A stretch of DNA of 64,000 bases from Pontibacter flavimaris (GCF_001907195.1 NZ_LVWA01000002.1:434001-498000); one strand, 5' to 3'; numbered from the stretch's first letter, positions 9,263 through 18,811 are shown. The notes: generated by a model from the sequence alone, not told the origin. Numbers and translations: made by a program.

Positions 9263-9650
9263 CCGGGTCGAACCACCCCTGCCAAAGTATAACCCCTCCC
9301 CAACCCTCCCCTAAAAACAGGGGAGGGAGCGATACTTGCTCCTTTTTCTGTCATCTTGAAAGGATCTTGTGGGAAGAAAGGTGAAGCTGAGGCTACTGGG
9401 AAGTACATGTTGCATAGTTAACTTGGTCCAACCACCCCTTTATCCCCTCCTTGTCTAAGGCGGGGAGCCTGTACTTGCTGCTGCTGAAGTATAAGTTTCA
9501 TAGCTGCTGATCTCGCGCGGACAGGTCGCGATCTGTCCCTACAAAGTATAAACCTACTTCTGCCCCTCCCAAGAGGGGAATTACCTGCTCTTTTGCAAAA
9601 TTCCCCTCTTGGGAGGGGCAGGGGTGGGTTGAGCGCAACTTGATATACTT
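9263..9650. repeat. Mosaic of intergenic repeats between lactonase and ndh
   Basis: The spacer 9142-9758 has no gene. It holds C-rich/G-rich blocks (CCAACCCTCCCC... near 9300, CCCCTCCCAAGAGGGGAATT near 9557 with its inverted partner near 9601), a TGTCATCTTGAAAGGATCTTG fragment near 9349, and a block of about 75 bases (9480-9555) with GCGGACAGGTCGCGATCTGTC. The last block and its flanks recur at 57.86-58.03 kb in the same order, which marks them as dispersed copies. Confidence 0.7.
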
Positions 9651-9660
9651 TGGCTGACAT

Positions 9661-9697
9661 AAAAAATCGCCTGCAGAACTTAACTGCAGGCGATTTT
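9661..9697 (-). terminator. Terminator of ndh
   Basis: The perfect stem AAAATCGCCTGCAG / CTGCAGGCGATTTT runs into a T stretch on the minus strand, about 60 bases past the ndh stop codon. The strong pairing may also act the other way. Confidence 0.8.
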
Positions 9698-9758
9698 GTG
9701 TTTTTTTATACTTTTCAGGTGATCCTTCAGCACCACCCGGCTACTATCTTACCTGGCA

Positions 9759-11105
9759 TCAATCCGCCTCATACTTATCAATGAACCTGCGCCGCACCCT
9801 GTCGCCGCTGCGCACGAACGGACGGATAATGAGGCGGGTGCCGTTCTCGTAGGTAAAGAACCTGTAGGCCCAGTTGCTGAGCACCACCAGTTTGTTGCGG
9901 AAGCCCACCAGCGCCATCACGTGTACAAACAGCCAGACCACCCAAGCCAGGAAGCCCCCAAAGTGCAGGTTACCCGGCAGGTCGGCCACGGCGCGGTTTC
10001 GGCCAATTATCGCCAAAGAGCCCTTGTCTTTATACTTAAAAGGCGCCAGCGGCTCCCCATGCAGCAGGCGGGGCAGGTTTTTGCCCAACAGTTTGCCCTG
10101 CTGTATGGCCGGCTGCGCCACGCCGGGGTGCCCTTTCGGGAACTCAGGGGTCTTCATAAAAGCAATGTCGCCGATGGCGAAGACGTTATCGAAGCCCAGC
10201 ACCTGGTTGTACTCGTTCACAAGTATACGCCCCCGCTCCACCGATGTCTCCGGCAGGCCGTCTATCAGGGCCCCGGCCACGCCGGCTGCCCAGATAAGAG
10301 TATTCGTCTTGATCTGCTCCCCGTCCTTGAGCGTGGCTACATCGCCGTCGTAGGAGCTTACCAGGGTGCCCAGGCGCATGTCCACGTCCAACTCCTTCAG
10401 GTACTTATAGGTCTTCTCGCTCGCTTCGGCCGACATGGGCGGCAGCACGCGGTCCATGCCTTCCACCAGGATGATGTTCATCTGCCCGAAGTCAAGGCCG
10501 GGGTAGTCTGTCGGCAGCACGTGGCGCCGCATCTCGGCCAGCGAGCCCGCCAGCTCCACCCCCGTCGGGCCTGCCCCCACAATCACGAAGTTCATGAGCG
10601 CCTGGCGCATCTCGGCATCTTTGGTCATGTTGGCCTGCTCAAAGCACTGCAGTATCTGGCTGCGCAGGTTCAGGGCCTCCGGCACCTGCTTCAGCGGGAA
10701 GGAGAACTTCTTGATCTGGTCGTTGCCGAAGTAGTTGGGTTTGGTGCCCGTAGCAATTACCAGGTAGTCGTAGGAGATGTCCCCGATCACTGTGGCAACA
10801 ACCCTGGTCACCGGGTCAACGCCGTTAACCTTCACCAACCTGAAATGGAAGTCCGGATACTTATCCGAGCCGAACATCTTGCGCAGCGGCTCGGCAATGG
10901 AGTCTGGCTCCAGGCCGGCCGTGGCCACCTGGTACAGCAGCGGCCAGAAACCATGGTAGTTCTGCCTGTCAAACATCACCACCTGAAAGTCCTTGTTCGG
11001 CAGCTTTTTAGCAAGGTTTATACCTCCAAAGCCTCCTCCGATGATGATGACGCGGGGCTTGGTGGTGTCAGGGATGTTAAGGGAGAGTTGTTCCGGTTCG
11101 AGCAT
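9759..11105 (-). CDS. ndh: Type II NADH:quinone oxidoreductase (non-proton-pumping)
   Basis: 448 aa. Single-subunit flavoprotein that passes electrons from NADH to quinone at the inner face of the membrane without pumping protons. Two dinucleotide-binding folds are visible: FAD site I-I-I-G-G-G-F-G-G-I-N-L near residue 20 and NADH site V-I-V-G-A-G-P-T-G-V-E-L near residue 170. The second conserved FAD motif (VFAIGDIA) follows. The C-terminal third has hydrophobic stretches that fit membrane attachment. With the nuo operon 8 kb away the cell has both a coupled and an uncoupled NADH route. Its own terminator follows, so it is probably monocistronic. Confidence 0.9.
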   Translation of the reverse strand: MLEPEQLSLNIPDTTKPRVIIIGGGFGGINLAKKLPNKDFQVVMFDRQNYHGFWPLLYQVATAGLEPDSIAEPLRKMFGSDKYPDFHFRLVKVNGVDPVTRVVATVIGDISYDYLVIATGTKPNYFGNDQIKKFSFPLKQVPEALNLRSQILQCFEQANMTKDAEMRQALMNFVIVGAGPTGVELAGSLAEMRRHVLPTDYPGLDFGQMNIILVEGMDRVLPPMSAEASEKTYKYLKELDVDMRLGTLVSSYDGDVATLKDGEQIKTNTLIWAAGVAGALIDGLPETSVERGRILVNEYNQVLGFDNVFAIGDIAFMKTPEFPKGHPGVAQPAIQQGKLLGKNLPRLLHGEPLAPFKYKDKGSLAIIGRNRAVADLPGNLHFGGFLAWVVWLFVHVMALVGFRNKLVVLSNWAYRFFTYENGTRLIIRPFVRSGDRVRRRFIDKYEAD

Positions 11106-11303
11106 AGTAGGATGATTTCTTTTATATCGATAGCAGGTACCTGCGCTTTATACACTTTACGTAGGCGCAGCACTATACTGGCAACAAACGAGGCACGCAT
11201 TTGTTAGTTGCCAAAACTGCTTTTCCCGCAGCCGGAGCCCAGAAATCATACTATACTTTTACTTGCCGCAGCAAGTGCGGCATTGCACTTAAAATAAGGG
11301 GAT

Positions 11304-11963
11304 TTACTTGTTGCCGTTAAGCAGGCCGCGGAGCAGCTGCGGGATGGCCAGCATGTTCACGGTGGGGGCCATGATGCGGTTCTGCTGGTGCTGTATCTGC
11401 TGGTTTTGCCAGAAGCGGTAATTCTGCGCGTCGCTCATCGGGGTGATGCGGGCCAGTTCCTCCAGCCGGCGCGGGTCCAGGTCGCGGGTAATGATGGCGT
11501 TGCCCCTGTCGGGCAGCCTTACGTTAGCCACGGCCTCCTTAAAGTCGCGCTCTGTCGGCCACGGGAACACCTCCACCGTGGGCAGCTCGGTCGGGTCCTC
11601 CTGCATCTGCATGATAATGGAGTAACTCTGGCTCTCGTAGTTTTTTGGGATAATGAGGTACTGGGCCTTAAAACCCAGCGCGGCAAAGAGCACGCTGTCG
11701 CCGGCCAACACCGGCATGGAGAAGTAACCGTAGTCGTTGGTGTAGGTGCCGCGGTTGGTGCCCGGCACGTACACACCCGCCCCTGCCACGCCATACAGGC
11801 TGTCGCCGGTGGCCACAAAGCCCGACAGCTGCACCACGCGCTGCTTGCTTTGCGCCTGCGCCTGGTCGGGCGCCAGCAGCAGCAAAAACAGCGGGAGCCA
11901 CAGCCACTTCAGTACGTTAGGAAAGCTGATTTGAAGTATGGCGGGAAAGATCATAGGACACAA
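11304..11963 (-). CDS. Exported protein with carboxypeptidase-regulatory-like domain
   Basis: 219 aa. An N-terminal hydrophobic segment ending A-Q-A-Q-S (about residues 20-38) looks like a signal peptide. Residues 45-115 (Q-L-S-G-F-V ... G-V-Y-V-P-G-T-N-R-G-T-Y-T-N-D-Y-G-Y-F-S) match the carboxypeptidase-D regulatory-like beta-sandwich that Bacteroidota attach to many envelope proteins. The C-terminal part is Gln/Asn-rich and unassigned. The start could also be three codons later. It is divergent from the ArsR-like regulator 78 bases away, which could control it. Confidence 0.65.
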   Translation of the reverse strand: MCPMIFPAILQISFPNVLKWLWLPLFLLLLAPDQAQAQSKQRVVQLSGFVATGDSLYGVAGAGVYVPGTNRGTYTNDYGYFSMPVLAGDSVLFAALGFKAQYLIIPKNYESQSYSIIMQMQEDPTELPTVEVFPWPTERDFKEAVANVRLPDRGNAIITRDLDPRRLEELARITPMSDAQNYRFWQNQQIQHQQNRIMAPTVNMLAIPQLLRGLLNGNK

Positions 11964-11980
11964 TTATACTTATTAATTCT

Positions 11981-12009
11981 TTTATAATAGCCACTTTTGG
12001 CTAAATTTG
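11981..12009 (+). promoter_or_regulatory. Candidate promoter of the ArsR-like gene
   Basis: TAAATTTG (12002-12009) matches the -7 consensus exactly, with a weaker TTTA at the -33 position. It lies downstream of the longest possible start codon (11997) and so supports the ATG at 12042 as the real start. Confidence 0.5.
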
Positions 12010-12041
12010 TTCACGCTGCCCCTAGCCACCACCACTGCCTT

Positions 12042-12428
12042 ATGAGACTAAAACACTTCAGCCTGGCCTTCGGGCAGCAGGTACTAAAGGCCCTTGCCGA
12101 CGAGTCCAGGCTCCGCATCCTGCACCTGATCCTGCGCAACCGGGAGATGTGCACCTCCGACCTGGAGCAGGTGCTGGACTTCACCCAGACCAAGACCTCG
12201 CGCCACCTGGCTTACCTGCGCAATGCCGGGCTGGTGTCGCCCCGCAAGCTGGACCAGTGGGTGTATTATTCTGTTAAGGAGGAGGCGGCCGACTTCGTGA
12301 ACCAGATCTTTACCTACATGGAGCGTGACACGGCCCTGCAGAAAGACCTGGAGGTATACCGTATTTTATACTCTAACCGCGAGCTTGCCGTTACAAAGCT
12401 GCAGAACCGCCGCTGGGTGCCCTCCTGA
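12042..12428 (+). CDS. ArsR-family winged-helix transcriptional regulator
   Basis: 128 aa from the ATG at 12042, chosen because an in-frame earlier start would precede the candidate promoter and because homologous domains begin about here. A single helix-turn-helix of the ArsR type is clear: A-L-A-D-E-S-R-L-R-I-L-H-L-I-L, then S-D-L-E-Q-V-L-D-F-T-Q-T-K-T-S-R-H-L recognition helix, then the wing L-D-Q-W-V-Y-Y-S-V. The CxC metal motif of classic ArsR is absent; the only Cys here is in M-C-T-S-D-L. So a non-metal signal is likely. Target genes are unknown, though the divergent exported protein is a candidate. Confidence 0.85.
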   Translation: MRLKHFSLAFGQQVLKALADESRLRILHLILRNREMCTSDLEQVLDFTQTKTSRHLAYLRNAGLVSPRKLDQWVYYSVKEEAADFVNQIFTYMERDTALQKDLEVYRILYSNRELAVTKLQNRRWVPS

Positions 12429-12563
12429 AAGTATGCGCAACGTATAACTCCCGAACCAATGTTTTAGTATGGCAGTTCCACCGGGCGCCCTTACTTTCTC
12501 CCCGGTGCCCGAAACATCCACCCCCCAATAGGGTTATACCCTTTCCTGAGCAAACTTATACTT

Positions 12564-13265
12564 ATGAAGACCTACACGCACATCCTCTTTGACCTGGACC
12601 ATACTTTATGGGATTTTGAGAAGAACTCCGAGGAGACCCTTTATACTTTGTACGAGCAGTTTGAGCTGGCAAAGCACGGCAAGTTTACCTGCGACTCGTT
12701 CTACCGCAAGTATAAATTCGTGAATGTGCGCCTCTGGGACCTCTACAACAAAGGCAAGATAAGCCAGCAGGAGCTGCGCCATCGCCGCTTCGTTAAGACG
12801 CTGACTGGCCTGGGGCTGGCCGAGCACGAGGTGCCGGAGGGCATTTCGGAAGCCTATACCAGCCTCTGCCCTACCAAAACGGCCGTGTTCCCGCATACTT
12901 ACGAGGTGCTGCAATACCTGCAGCCAAAGTATGGGCTCCACATCATCACCAACGGGTTTAAGGAGGTGCAGCAGATAAAAATGAGCGCCGCCATGCTGCA
13001 CGACTACTTCGGGGAGGTGGTTACATCGGAGTGTTGCGGCTACAAGAAGCCGGACCAGCGCATGTTCCACCACCTGCTGGAGCGCGTGAACGTGCGCCCC
13101 GAGGAGTGCCTGATGATCGGCGACAACTATGAGTGCGACGTAGAGGGTGCCCGCAACGCCGGCATAGACCAGGTGTTCTTTAACCCGGAGAAGAGCACAA
13201 CCCGCCGAAGGCCCAAGCCAACGTATGAGATCAGCTGCCTGAGCGAGCTGAAGCAGATTTTATAA
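12564..13265 (+). CDS. yjjG: YjjG-type HAD phosphatase (noncanonical pyrimidine nucleotidase)
   Basis: 233 aa, cytoplasmic. HAD motif I is F-D-L-D-H-T (nucleophile Asp10, acid Asp12), followed by L-W-D-F that is typical of the YjjG group. Motif II is I-I-T-N-G, motif III a Lys in C-G-Y-K-K-P, and motif IV G-D-N-Y-E-C-D-V-E-G. The family dephosphorylates dUMP, dTMP and modified pyrimidine nucleotides and guards against their incorporation into DNA. Ends at a strong hairpin shared with the convergent small gene. Confidence 0.85.
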   Translation: MKTYTHILFDLDHTLWDFEKNSEETLYTLYEQFELAKHGKFTCDSFYRKYKFVNVRLWDLYNKGKISQQELRHRRFVKTLTGLGLAEHEVPEGISEAYTSLCPTKTAVFPHTYEVLQYLQPKYGLHIITNGFKEVQQIKMSAAMLHDYFGEVVTSECCGYKKPDQRMFHHLLERVNVRPEECLMIGDNYECDVEGARNAGIDQVFFNPEKSTTRRRPKPTYEISCLSELKQIL

Positions 13266-13274
13266 GCAACAAAA

Positions 13275-13302
13275 AAAGGGCGATGGAAAACCATCGCCCT
13301 TT
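13275..13302. terminator. Two-way terminator between yjjG and a small exported protein
   Basis: The perfect stem AAAGGGCGATGG / CCATCGCCCTTT has seven extra A on the left, giving a strong T run on the minus strand. Confidence 0.8.
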
Positions 13303-13323
13303 CTGCTCATACTTGGTGTATGC

Positions 13324-13734
13324 TTAGTCTTTGATATCGCCCGCTGTCTCCAGCGACCTGAATTCGGACTGCAGCATTTTGATCTTGCCCTTATCGTCGG
13401 TACCAAGCTCTTTCTCCACCGTTTCCTTATGGGCGTTCAGGCGCTCCAGGATATTCTTGGCGTTCTGCCATTCCGTATCGCCCCAGGCACCCTTCTGCTC
13501 ACGCACATTCTCCATAAAGGTAATGTAGGCCTGGCGCGTGTTCTCCGCAGTTATGGCGTTGATGTCGGCAAACTCACCCAGCAGTTCCTGCTGCATGGGC
13601 AGCTTGTCGTCTTGTATGGTTACTGTCACTGCTGCTGCGTTGGCAGATGTAAGGTTTGTAGCTTCGGCAGCAAAAGAAAAGCCTAAGGCTGCTGCCAGCA
13701 TTACTTTTGCGTAGGTTCTATTCGGTTTTTTCAT
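13324..13734 (-). CDS. Small exported protein of unknown function
   Basis: 136 aa from the ATG at 13734 (M-K-K-P-N-R), which opens a normal signal peptide; a longer reading frame begins nine codons upstream. The mature part is strongly charged and helical (E-R-L-N-A-H-K-E-T-V-E-K-E-L). I do not recognise a family. The frame is uninterrupted and has its own terminator, so expression is plausible. Confidence 0.6.
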   Translation of the reverse strand: MKKPNRTYAKVMLAAALGFSFAAEATNLTSANAAAVTVTIQDDKLPMQQELLGEFADINAITAENTRQAYITFMENVREQKGAWGDTEWQNAKNILERLNAHKETVEKELGTDDKGKIKMLQSEFRSLETAGDIKD

Positions 13735-14143
13735 AATCTTAAAATTTAGTAACACAGCCACCGCTTAGGAGCAGGGGCCGGAACCTTATACGTGAAAGAG
13801 TACAATTTTTGTTACGCTCCGGCTCTAAATAAACATCGTTATGATTATGTATTTATACTTTCACAGGGCTCTCAGCAAGTATAAAGTATAAATCTGTGCA
13901 ATTTACACCTCCTCAAAGTATAGCAGAACTTCGTTTTTCCCGCCTAGCCGCTGCAGTGCAATTCTGCTCGAAAAAGGAGCCTGCATCTTAACGCTTTCGC
14001 AACTCATGGATGGCGCACGATGAGCTGTAAACGCAGGCCGGATGCGATTATCTCCCTAAGGCTGCTAACATGAGCCGTAGAAAAGTATGACTGGTTCATG
14101 GGCCGACAGGAAAATGATAAGTTAAACACGGCTTGTATAAAAA
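13735..14143. other. Spacer without a recognisable gene
   Basis: About 400 bases upstream of the small exported protein and downstream of the hexosaminidase. It contains several copies of the AAGTATA/TATACTT word (near 13855, 13879-13890 and 13917). Two short open frames here have no family features and I do not call them. Confidence 0.5.
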
Positions 14144-14186
14144 AGTATGGCCTACAGGCTGCGTACTGCAACCTGTAGGCCATACT
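14144..14186 (-). terminator. Terminator of the hexosaminidase gene
   Basis: The perfect 15-base stem AGTATGGCCTACAGG / CCTGTAGGCCATACT is followed on the minus strand by six T. It begins about 30 bases after the stop codon, and the AGTAT word forms the base of the stem. Confidence 0.85.
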
Positions 14187-14215
14187 CAAGTCAGTTCACT
14201 GAAGCTTCCGGTTGT

Positions 14216-16789
14216 TTACATGGTACTTTGGTTTTGGATGGTAATGGTTTGCCCTCCCCGGCCTGCAGCATTAAAGACCCGCAGGTTCACAGCACCGGTT
14301 GCCGCAATAGGCTCGGCGTAGGCAGGGCTGCTTTTGGTTGGCTCACTGCCGTCTGTTGTGTACCGGATGGTAAAGCCAGGGAACTGCACATTGGCCGCTA
14401 CCTTTCCGTCCACCACCTTTGCTCCTGCCGTCGGGATTCTGTACCCATAGCCGCCTGCATAATAATCGAGCCGCGGCAGCTCTCGCTTACCCACCACGTT
14501 AGTAAACTCAGACCAGGCCTGGCTGTAGAGCTTTTCGCTTTTTGCCGGGGTTTTTTCCTTGGCCCAGTCCGGATCCTTTGACCAGGCACGCTCGGCCACG
14601 CCCAGCAACTTGGGCAGCAGTTTATACTCGAAGGCTTCAGTGGTTAGGTTCGTCTCCGACCAGAGCGGCGCTTCGATGCCCACAATATTTGCCTTTCCCT
14701 TCTCGGTCAGCGGTTCCTTGCTCTTGATGATGGAGCGGTCCAGCGGATTGCCCTTGCTATCCTCTTTCAGGTTGCGGAGGTAATCGTAGGGTATAAAGTA
14801 AAAGGGTTTGTCGATGTCCACATAGCCGCCCCAGTACAGGCCCGGCTCGGTATAGGAAGGGTTGTAGGCCAGGTCCAGGTAAAAGTGGGTCACGCCCGTC
14901 AGGATTACCTTGTAGCCGGCGTTCGCCATGCGGTAGGCCAGGTCCTCGGCGCCTGAGCCAGGGTCGTTCTTCCACACATTCACATGGAAGTTCTCATTGG
15001 CGAACTGCTGGTTAGGCACCCAATTCACTTTGCCGTTCTCCACTACCTTCCGCAGCCCTATTTCCTCCCAACCCGAGAGGTACAGACCACGCTCCTTGAG
15101 CAGCTGGTTCACCTTGCCGAAGTAGTAATACCACAGGTCATCAGTATTCTTAACCTCTGTGTTCTGGCTGATGAGACGCTGCACGGAGGGTGATTTCTCC
15201 CACACACCTGAGGGCACCTCATCCCCGCCAAAGTGTATCGTGTGCAGCGGGGCTTCCGCCTCTTTATACATGCTCCTGATCTCATCCACCACGGTCTCCA
15301 GGAAAGTATAGGTAGAAGGCAGCGACACGTCCATGATGTTGTCGTTCCAACCCTGCACCGAGCGGTAAACCGACTTATCGTTCAGGTCGCGCAGCAGGTA
15401 GCGCTCGGCTTCTTCCTTTTTGCCCTCGTCCATCAGTTTCGTGTAGCGGGCATCCATGGCCTTGATGGCCGCCCTGGCGTGGCCCGGCGACTCAATCTCG
15501 GGGATCACCTCGATGTGGCGGTCGCGTGCATACTTAAGTATCTCGATAAAGTCCTCCCGGCTGTAGAATCCTGTTCCCGCCTTGTTGTCTGCATGCGGCC
15601 CGGAGCCGTAGGAAGGCACAATGCTGCTGCCGTCGGTGGTATGGGCGCGCGTACCGCCCACAGCCGTAAGCTCCGGCAACGGACGGATCTCGAGGCGCCA
15701 GCCCTCATCCTCGCTGAAGTGGAAGTGCAGTTTGTTCATCTTGTACAGGGCCATCACGTCCAGCACCTTCAGCACCTCCGCCTTTGGCTGGAAGTTGCGG
15801 GCCATGTCCATCATAAATCCTCTGTAGCCGAAGCGCGGCGCGTCCTTCACTTCCACGCCTGCCACCTCAACTGTAGCGGCCTTGTTCGCGAATGCCGTGG
15901 CCGGCAGCAGTGTTTTAAGCGACTGGATGCCGTAGAAAGCGCCGGCAGGTGCGGAAGCGGTGATCTCAATGCGCTCCGGGTTTACACTCAACGAATACTC
16001 CTCTGCCCCCATGCCCAGCTTTTTCCGGAGGAAGATCGCCTTGCCGGTAGCATTGCTCTGTATGGCAGGTTTCTGCCCAGTGGCAGTTGCCAATACGGCT
16101 GCCAGGTGCTCTGCTTCTCTTTTGAAGTCTGCGTCAGCGACCAGAGTTACCTTGGTGTCCAGCATGAACGGCGCTCCTTTCTCCTGGAAAGAATCCGGCG
16201 TTGGGAAAACCTTCGTAAGCGCTGTCGCCGGCAGGTCCTGTATAGCGGCGTTAGCCTCATAGACCTTCGCCGCGAACTGTTGTGTGGCCTCCTCAAAGTG
16301 TTCCCCCGGCTCAATTTCCAGCGACACAGGGATACCTTTTCCCGGCTCCGCATCATACACTATATAAAACCCGACCGGGAAGTTGGAGACATTCCGGACA
16401 GCGCGGCCCTGCACCTCTACCGTAGCCGAGGCGCCAGGCGCTAGTTCCTTAAATGCTGGCCCCGGAGCCAGGTAGTGCAGGTCGCCGTTGAAGTGCGCTA
16501 CGGTCGCCACCGTGGAATCCGCCGATTTAAGGGCGCCCCCGTTGAAGTAGAGCTTCCAGCCTTTGGCTGGCAGTGCCTCCGGGCCATTGTTGGTGATCGT
16601 TAAAACCGACCGGGACTGCCCCCTATTCTGTTGCTGGTTGTCGGCCAGTTCTATTTTCAGGCTCAGGCCCTGTGCCGCCGCATCCGCCTCATTGGCGGCC
16701 GTTACGGCAGCGGTGTCAGTGGAGATTTGAGAGCAGCTCATCAGCATGGCCTGGGCAAGCAGCCACACTCCTACGGTTAGTTTTTTCAT
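14216..16789 (-). CDS. Beta-N-acetylhexosaminidase / chitobiase-like GH20 lipoprotein
   Basis: 857 aa from the ATG at 16789 (M-K-K-L-T-V), which opens a lipoprotein signal with lipobox M-S-C. It removes terminal N-acetylglucosamine from chitin oligomers or similar glycans outside the inner membrane. Domain order resembles Serratia chitobiase: N-terminal CHB_HEX carbohydrate-binding sandwich (G-W-K-L-Y-F-N-G-G), a GH20b zincin-like domain, the GH20 TIM barrel with the catalytic pair Asp523-Glu524 in H-F-G-G-D-E, and a C-terminal chitobiase-type sandwich (Y-T-T-D-G-S-E-P). An alternative start 11 codons upstream is less likely. No chitinase or SusCD pair lies next to it. Confidence 0.92.
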   Translation of the reverse strand: MKKLTVGVWLLAQAMLMSCSQISTDTAAVTAANEADAAAQGLSLKIELADNQQQNRGQSRSVLTITNNGPEALPAKGWKLYFNGGALKSADSTVATVAHFNGDLHYLAPGPAFKELAPGASATVEVQGRAVRNVSNFPVGFYIVYDAEPGKGIPVSLEIEPGEHFEEATQQFAAKVYEANAAIQDLPATALTKVFPTPDSFQEKGAPFMLDTKVTLVADADFKREAEHLAAVLATATGQKPAIQSNATGKAIFLRKKLGMGAEEYSLSVNPERIEITASAPAGAFYGIQSLKTLLPATAFANKAATVEVAGVEVKDAPRFGYRGFMMDMARNFQPKAEVLKVLDVMALYKMNKLHFHFSEDEGWRLEIRPLPELTAVGGTRAHTTDGSSIVPSYGSGPHADNKAGTGFYSREDFIEILKYARDRHIEVIPEIESPGHARAAIKAMDARYTKLMDEGKKEEAERYLLRDLNDKSVYRSVQGWNDNIMDVSLPSTYTFLETVVDEIRSMYKEAEAPLHTIHFGGDEVPSGVWEKSPSVQRLISQNTEVKNTDDLWYYYFGKVNQLLKERGLYLSGWEEIGLRKVVENGKVNWVPNQQFANENFHVNVWKNDPGSGAEDLAYRMANAGYKVILTGVTHFYLDLAYNPSYTEPGLYWGGYVDIDKPFYFIPYDYLRNLKEDSKGNPLDRSIIKSKEPLTEKGKANIVGIEAPLWSETNLTTEAFEYKLLPKLLGVAERAWSKDPDWAKEKTPAKSEKLYSQAWSEFTNVVGKRELPRLDYYAGGYGYRIPTAGAKVVDGKVAANVQFPGFTIRYTTDGSEPTKSSPAYAEPIAATGAVNLRVFNAAGRGGQTITIQNQSTM

Positions 16790-17034
16790 GTTGTCTGTCT
16801 GTAACTTTTTATGTGGGAACAAGTGCGCAATTCGTTACTTACTCGCTATCAAGTTATAAATAATTTAGAGATATAATGGAATAGGTATAGCTAGATTTAG
16901 CAACACACGATACAAAGTATAGCCACGGCACCCGCTACGCGCATGAATGCCATACTTACGCACACCCGAAGCAGGATGCCCCACCCCGGCCAAAGCCAGG
17001 GCCGTTTCATGCCAAAAAATCAAATAATAAGCCT
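16790..17034. other. Divergent spacer between hexosaminidase and pruA
   Basis: Holds the promoters of both genes but no reading frame that I can support. A GGCC-rich imperfect inverted repeat lies near 16978-17007. Confidence 0.4.
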
Positions 17035-17042
17035 TATCTTTG
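17035..17042 (+). promoter_or_regulatory. Candidate -7 element of pruA
   Basis: TATCTTTG matches TAnnTTTG exactly, about 70 bases before the start codon. The -33 element is weak. Confidence 0.4.
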
Positions 17043-17110
17043 TATAAATGGCCTTCAGGGCCGTAAATAAAGTATAAATATTTAATTCTGAATCTGTAAC
17101 GATATACGTA

Positions 17111-18745
17111 ATGGCAACCGGATTTTTTAAAGTACCCACCCCAGTAAATGAGCCTGTGAAATCGTATGCACCGGGTTCTCCGGAGCGCGAAGAACTGCAG
17201 CGCACCTATAAAGAACTGAAGTCGCAGCAGCTGGATGTGCCCATGTACATCGGCGGCGACAAAGTATACACCGACAACAAAAAGCCCCTGGTGCAGCCGC
17301 ACGACCACCAGCACATCCTGGGCCACTTCAGCGAGGGCGACGCGTCCCACGTGGAACAGGCGATAAACGCGGCGCTTGCCGCGCGTGAGTCCTGGGCTGC
17401 CATGGGCTGGGAGCACCGCGTGAGCATCTTCCTGAAGGCCGCCGAGCTGCTGGCAGGCCCCTGGAGAGCAAGATTGAACGCTGCCACCATGCTGGGCCAG
17501 TCCAAGAACGCCTACCAGGCCGAGATCGACGCTGCCTGCGAGCTGATCGACTTCCTGCGCTTCAACGTGCAGTATGCCACCGAGATCTACCACATGCAGC
17601 CGGAGTCATCGCCGGGCGTTTGGAACCGCATGGAGCACCGCCCGCTGGAGGGTTTTGTGTTCGCGCTCACGCCGTTCAACTTCACGGCTATTGCCGGCAA
17701 CCTGCCTTCCTCTGTGGCTATGATGGGTAACGTGGTGGTTTGGAAGCCAGCCAATACGCAGATCTACGCGGCCCAGATGATCATGGAGCTGTTCCGCGAA
17801 GCGGGCCTGCCGGATGGCGTGATCAACCTGGTGTATGTGGACGGCCCGACGGCCGGAGACGTGATCTTCAGCCACGCTGACTTTGCCGGCATCCACTTTA
17901 CGGGCAGCACCGGCGTGTTTCAGAACATCTGGAAAACCATCGGCAACAACATCCACAAGTATAAAACCTACCCGCGCATTGTGGGCGAGACCGGCGGCAA
18001 GGATTTTATACTTGCTCACAAGTCTGCCGATGCCAAGGCGCTGGCTACGGCCATCTCACGCGGCGCCTTTGAGTTCCAGGGCCAGAAGTGCTCTGCCGCC
18101 TCGCGCGCCTACATCCCGAGCAACCTGTGGGACGAGGTGAAAGGCTACGTGATCGAAGACCTGAAGTCGTTTAAGATGGGCGCGCCGGAGGATTTCGGCA
18201 ACTTCATCAACGCTGTGATCGACGAGAAGTCCTTTGATAAGATTGCCCGCTACATCGACAATGCCAAGGAGAGCAATGAGGTGGAGGTGATCGCCGGCGG
18301 TAACTATGACAAGTCGAAAGGTTACTTTATCGAGCCAACGGTACTGCTGTCGCACAACCCACAGTACATCACCATGTGCGAGGAGATCTTCGGGCCCGTT
18401 ATAACGCTCTACGTGTATGATGAGAACAACTTCGAGGACACCGTGGAACTGGTGAATTCCACATCGCCGTACGCACTGACCGGTGCTATTTTCTCTCAGG
18501 ACCGCTACATAGTGGAGTATGCCACCAAGCGCCTGGACCAGGCGGCCGGTAACTTCTACATCAACGACAAGCCAACCGGCGCCGTGGTGGGCCAGCAGCC
18601 GTTCGGTGGCGCCCGCGCCTCCGGCACCAACGACAAGGCCGGCTCCATGCTGAACCTGCTGCGCTGGGTGTCTGCCCGCTCCATTAAGGAAACTTTTGTA
18701 CCGCCTGTGGATTACCGTTACCCGTTCCTGGGCGAGAACAAGTAA
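17111..18745 (+). CDS. pruA: L-glutamate gamma-semialdehyde (P5C) dehydrogenase
   Basis: 544 aa, the length of the stand-alone, eukaryote-like P5C dehydrogenase rather than the bifunctional PutA. Oxidises L-glutamate semialdehyde, the open form of pyrroline-5-carboxylate, to glutamate with NAD+, the second step of proline catabolism. Aldehyde dehydrogenase signatures are visible: E-T-G-G-K with general base Glu293, and F-Q-G-Q-K-C-S-A with the catalytic Cys327; G-S-T-G marks the NAD loop. No proline dehydrogenase lies nearby. The gene stands just ahead of the nuo operon but is separated by a terminator. Confidence 0.93.
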   Translation: MATGFFKVPTPVNEPVKSYAPGSPEREELQRTYKELKSQQLDVPMYIGGDKVYTDNKKPLVQPHDHQHILGHFSEGDASHVEQAINAALAARESWAAMGWEHRVSIFLKAAELLAGPWRARLNAATMLGQSKNAYQAEIDAACELIDFLRFNVQYATEIYHMQPESSPGVWNRMEHRPLEGFVFALTPFNFTAIAGNLPSSVAMMGNVVVWKPANTQIYAAQMIMELFREAGLPDGVINLVYVDGPTAGDVIFSHADFAGIHFTGSTGVFQNIWKTIGNNIHKYKTYPRIVGETGGKDFILAHKSADAKALATAISRGAFEFQGQKCSAASRAYIPSNLWDEVKGYVIEDLKSFKMGAPEDFGNFINAVIDEKSFDKIARYIDNAKESNEVEVIAGGNYDKSKGYFIEPTVLLSHNPQYITMCEEIFGPVITLYVYDENNFEDTVELVNSTSPYALTGAIFSQDRYIVEYATKRLDQAAGNFYINDKPTGAVVGQQPFGGARASGTNDKAGSMLNLLRWVSARSIKETFVPPVDYRYPFLGENK

Positions 18746-18781
18746 GCCATACTTTAAAGTATAATCATACCTGTAACAGAG

Positions 18782-18811
18782 GCCGCGCCCCGCAAGAGGG
18801 TGCGGCTTTTT
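18782..18811 (+). terminator. Terminator of pruA
   Basis: The stem GCCGCGCCC / GGGTGCGGC (one G-U pair) is followed by TTTTT, 36 bases after the stop codon. Confidence 0.85.

Noticed and set aside
14004..14321. Short frames around the hexosaminidase terminator
   Set aside because: They overlap a perfect terminator stem and the 3' end of the hexosaminidase gene, and have no protein-like sequence.
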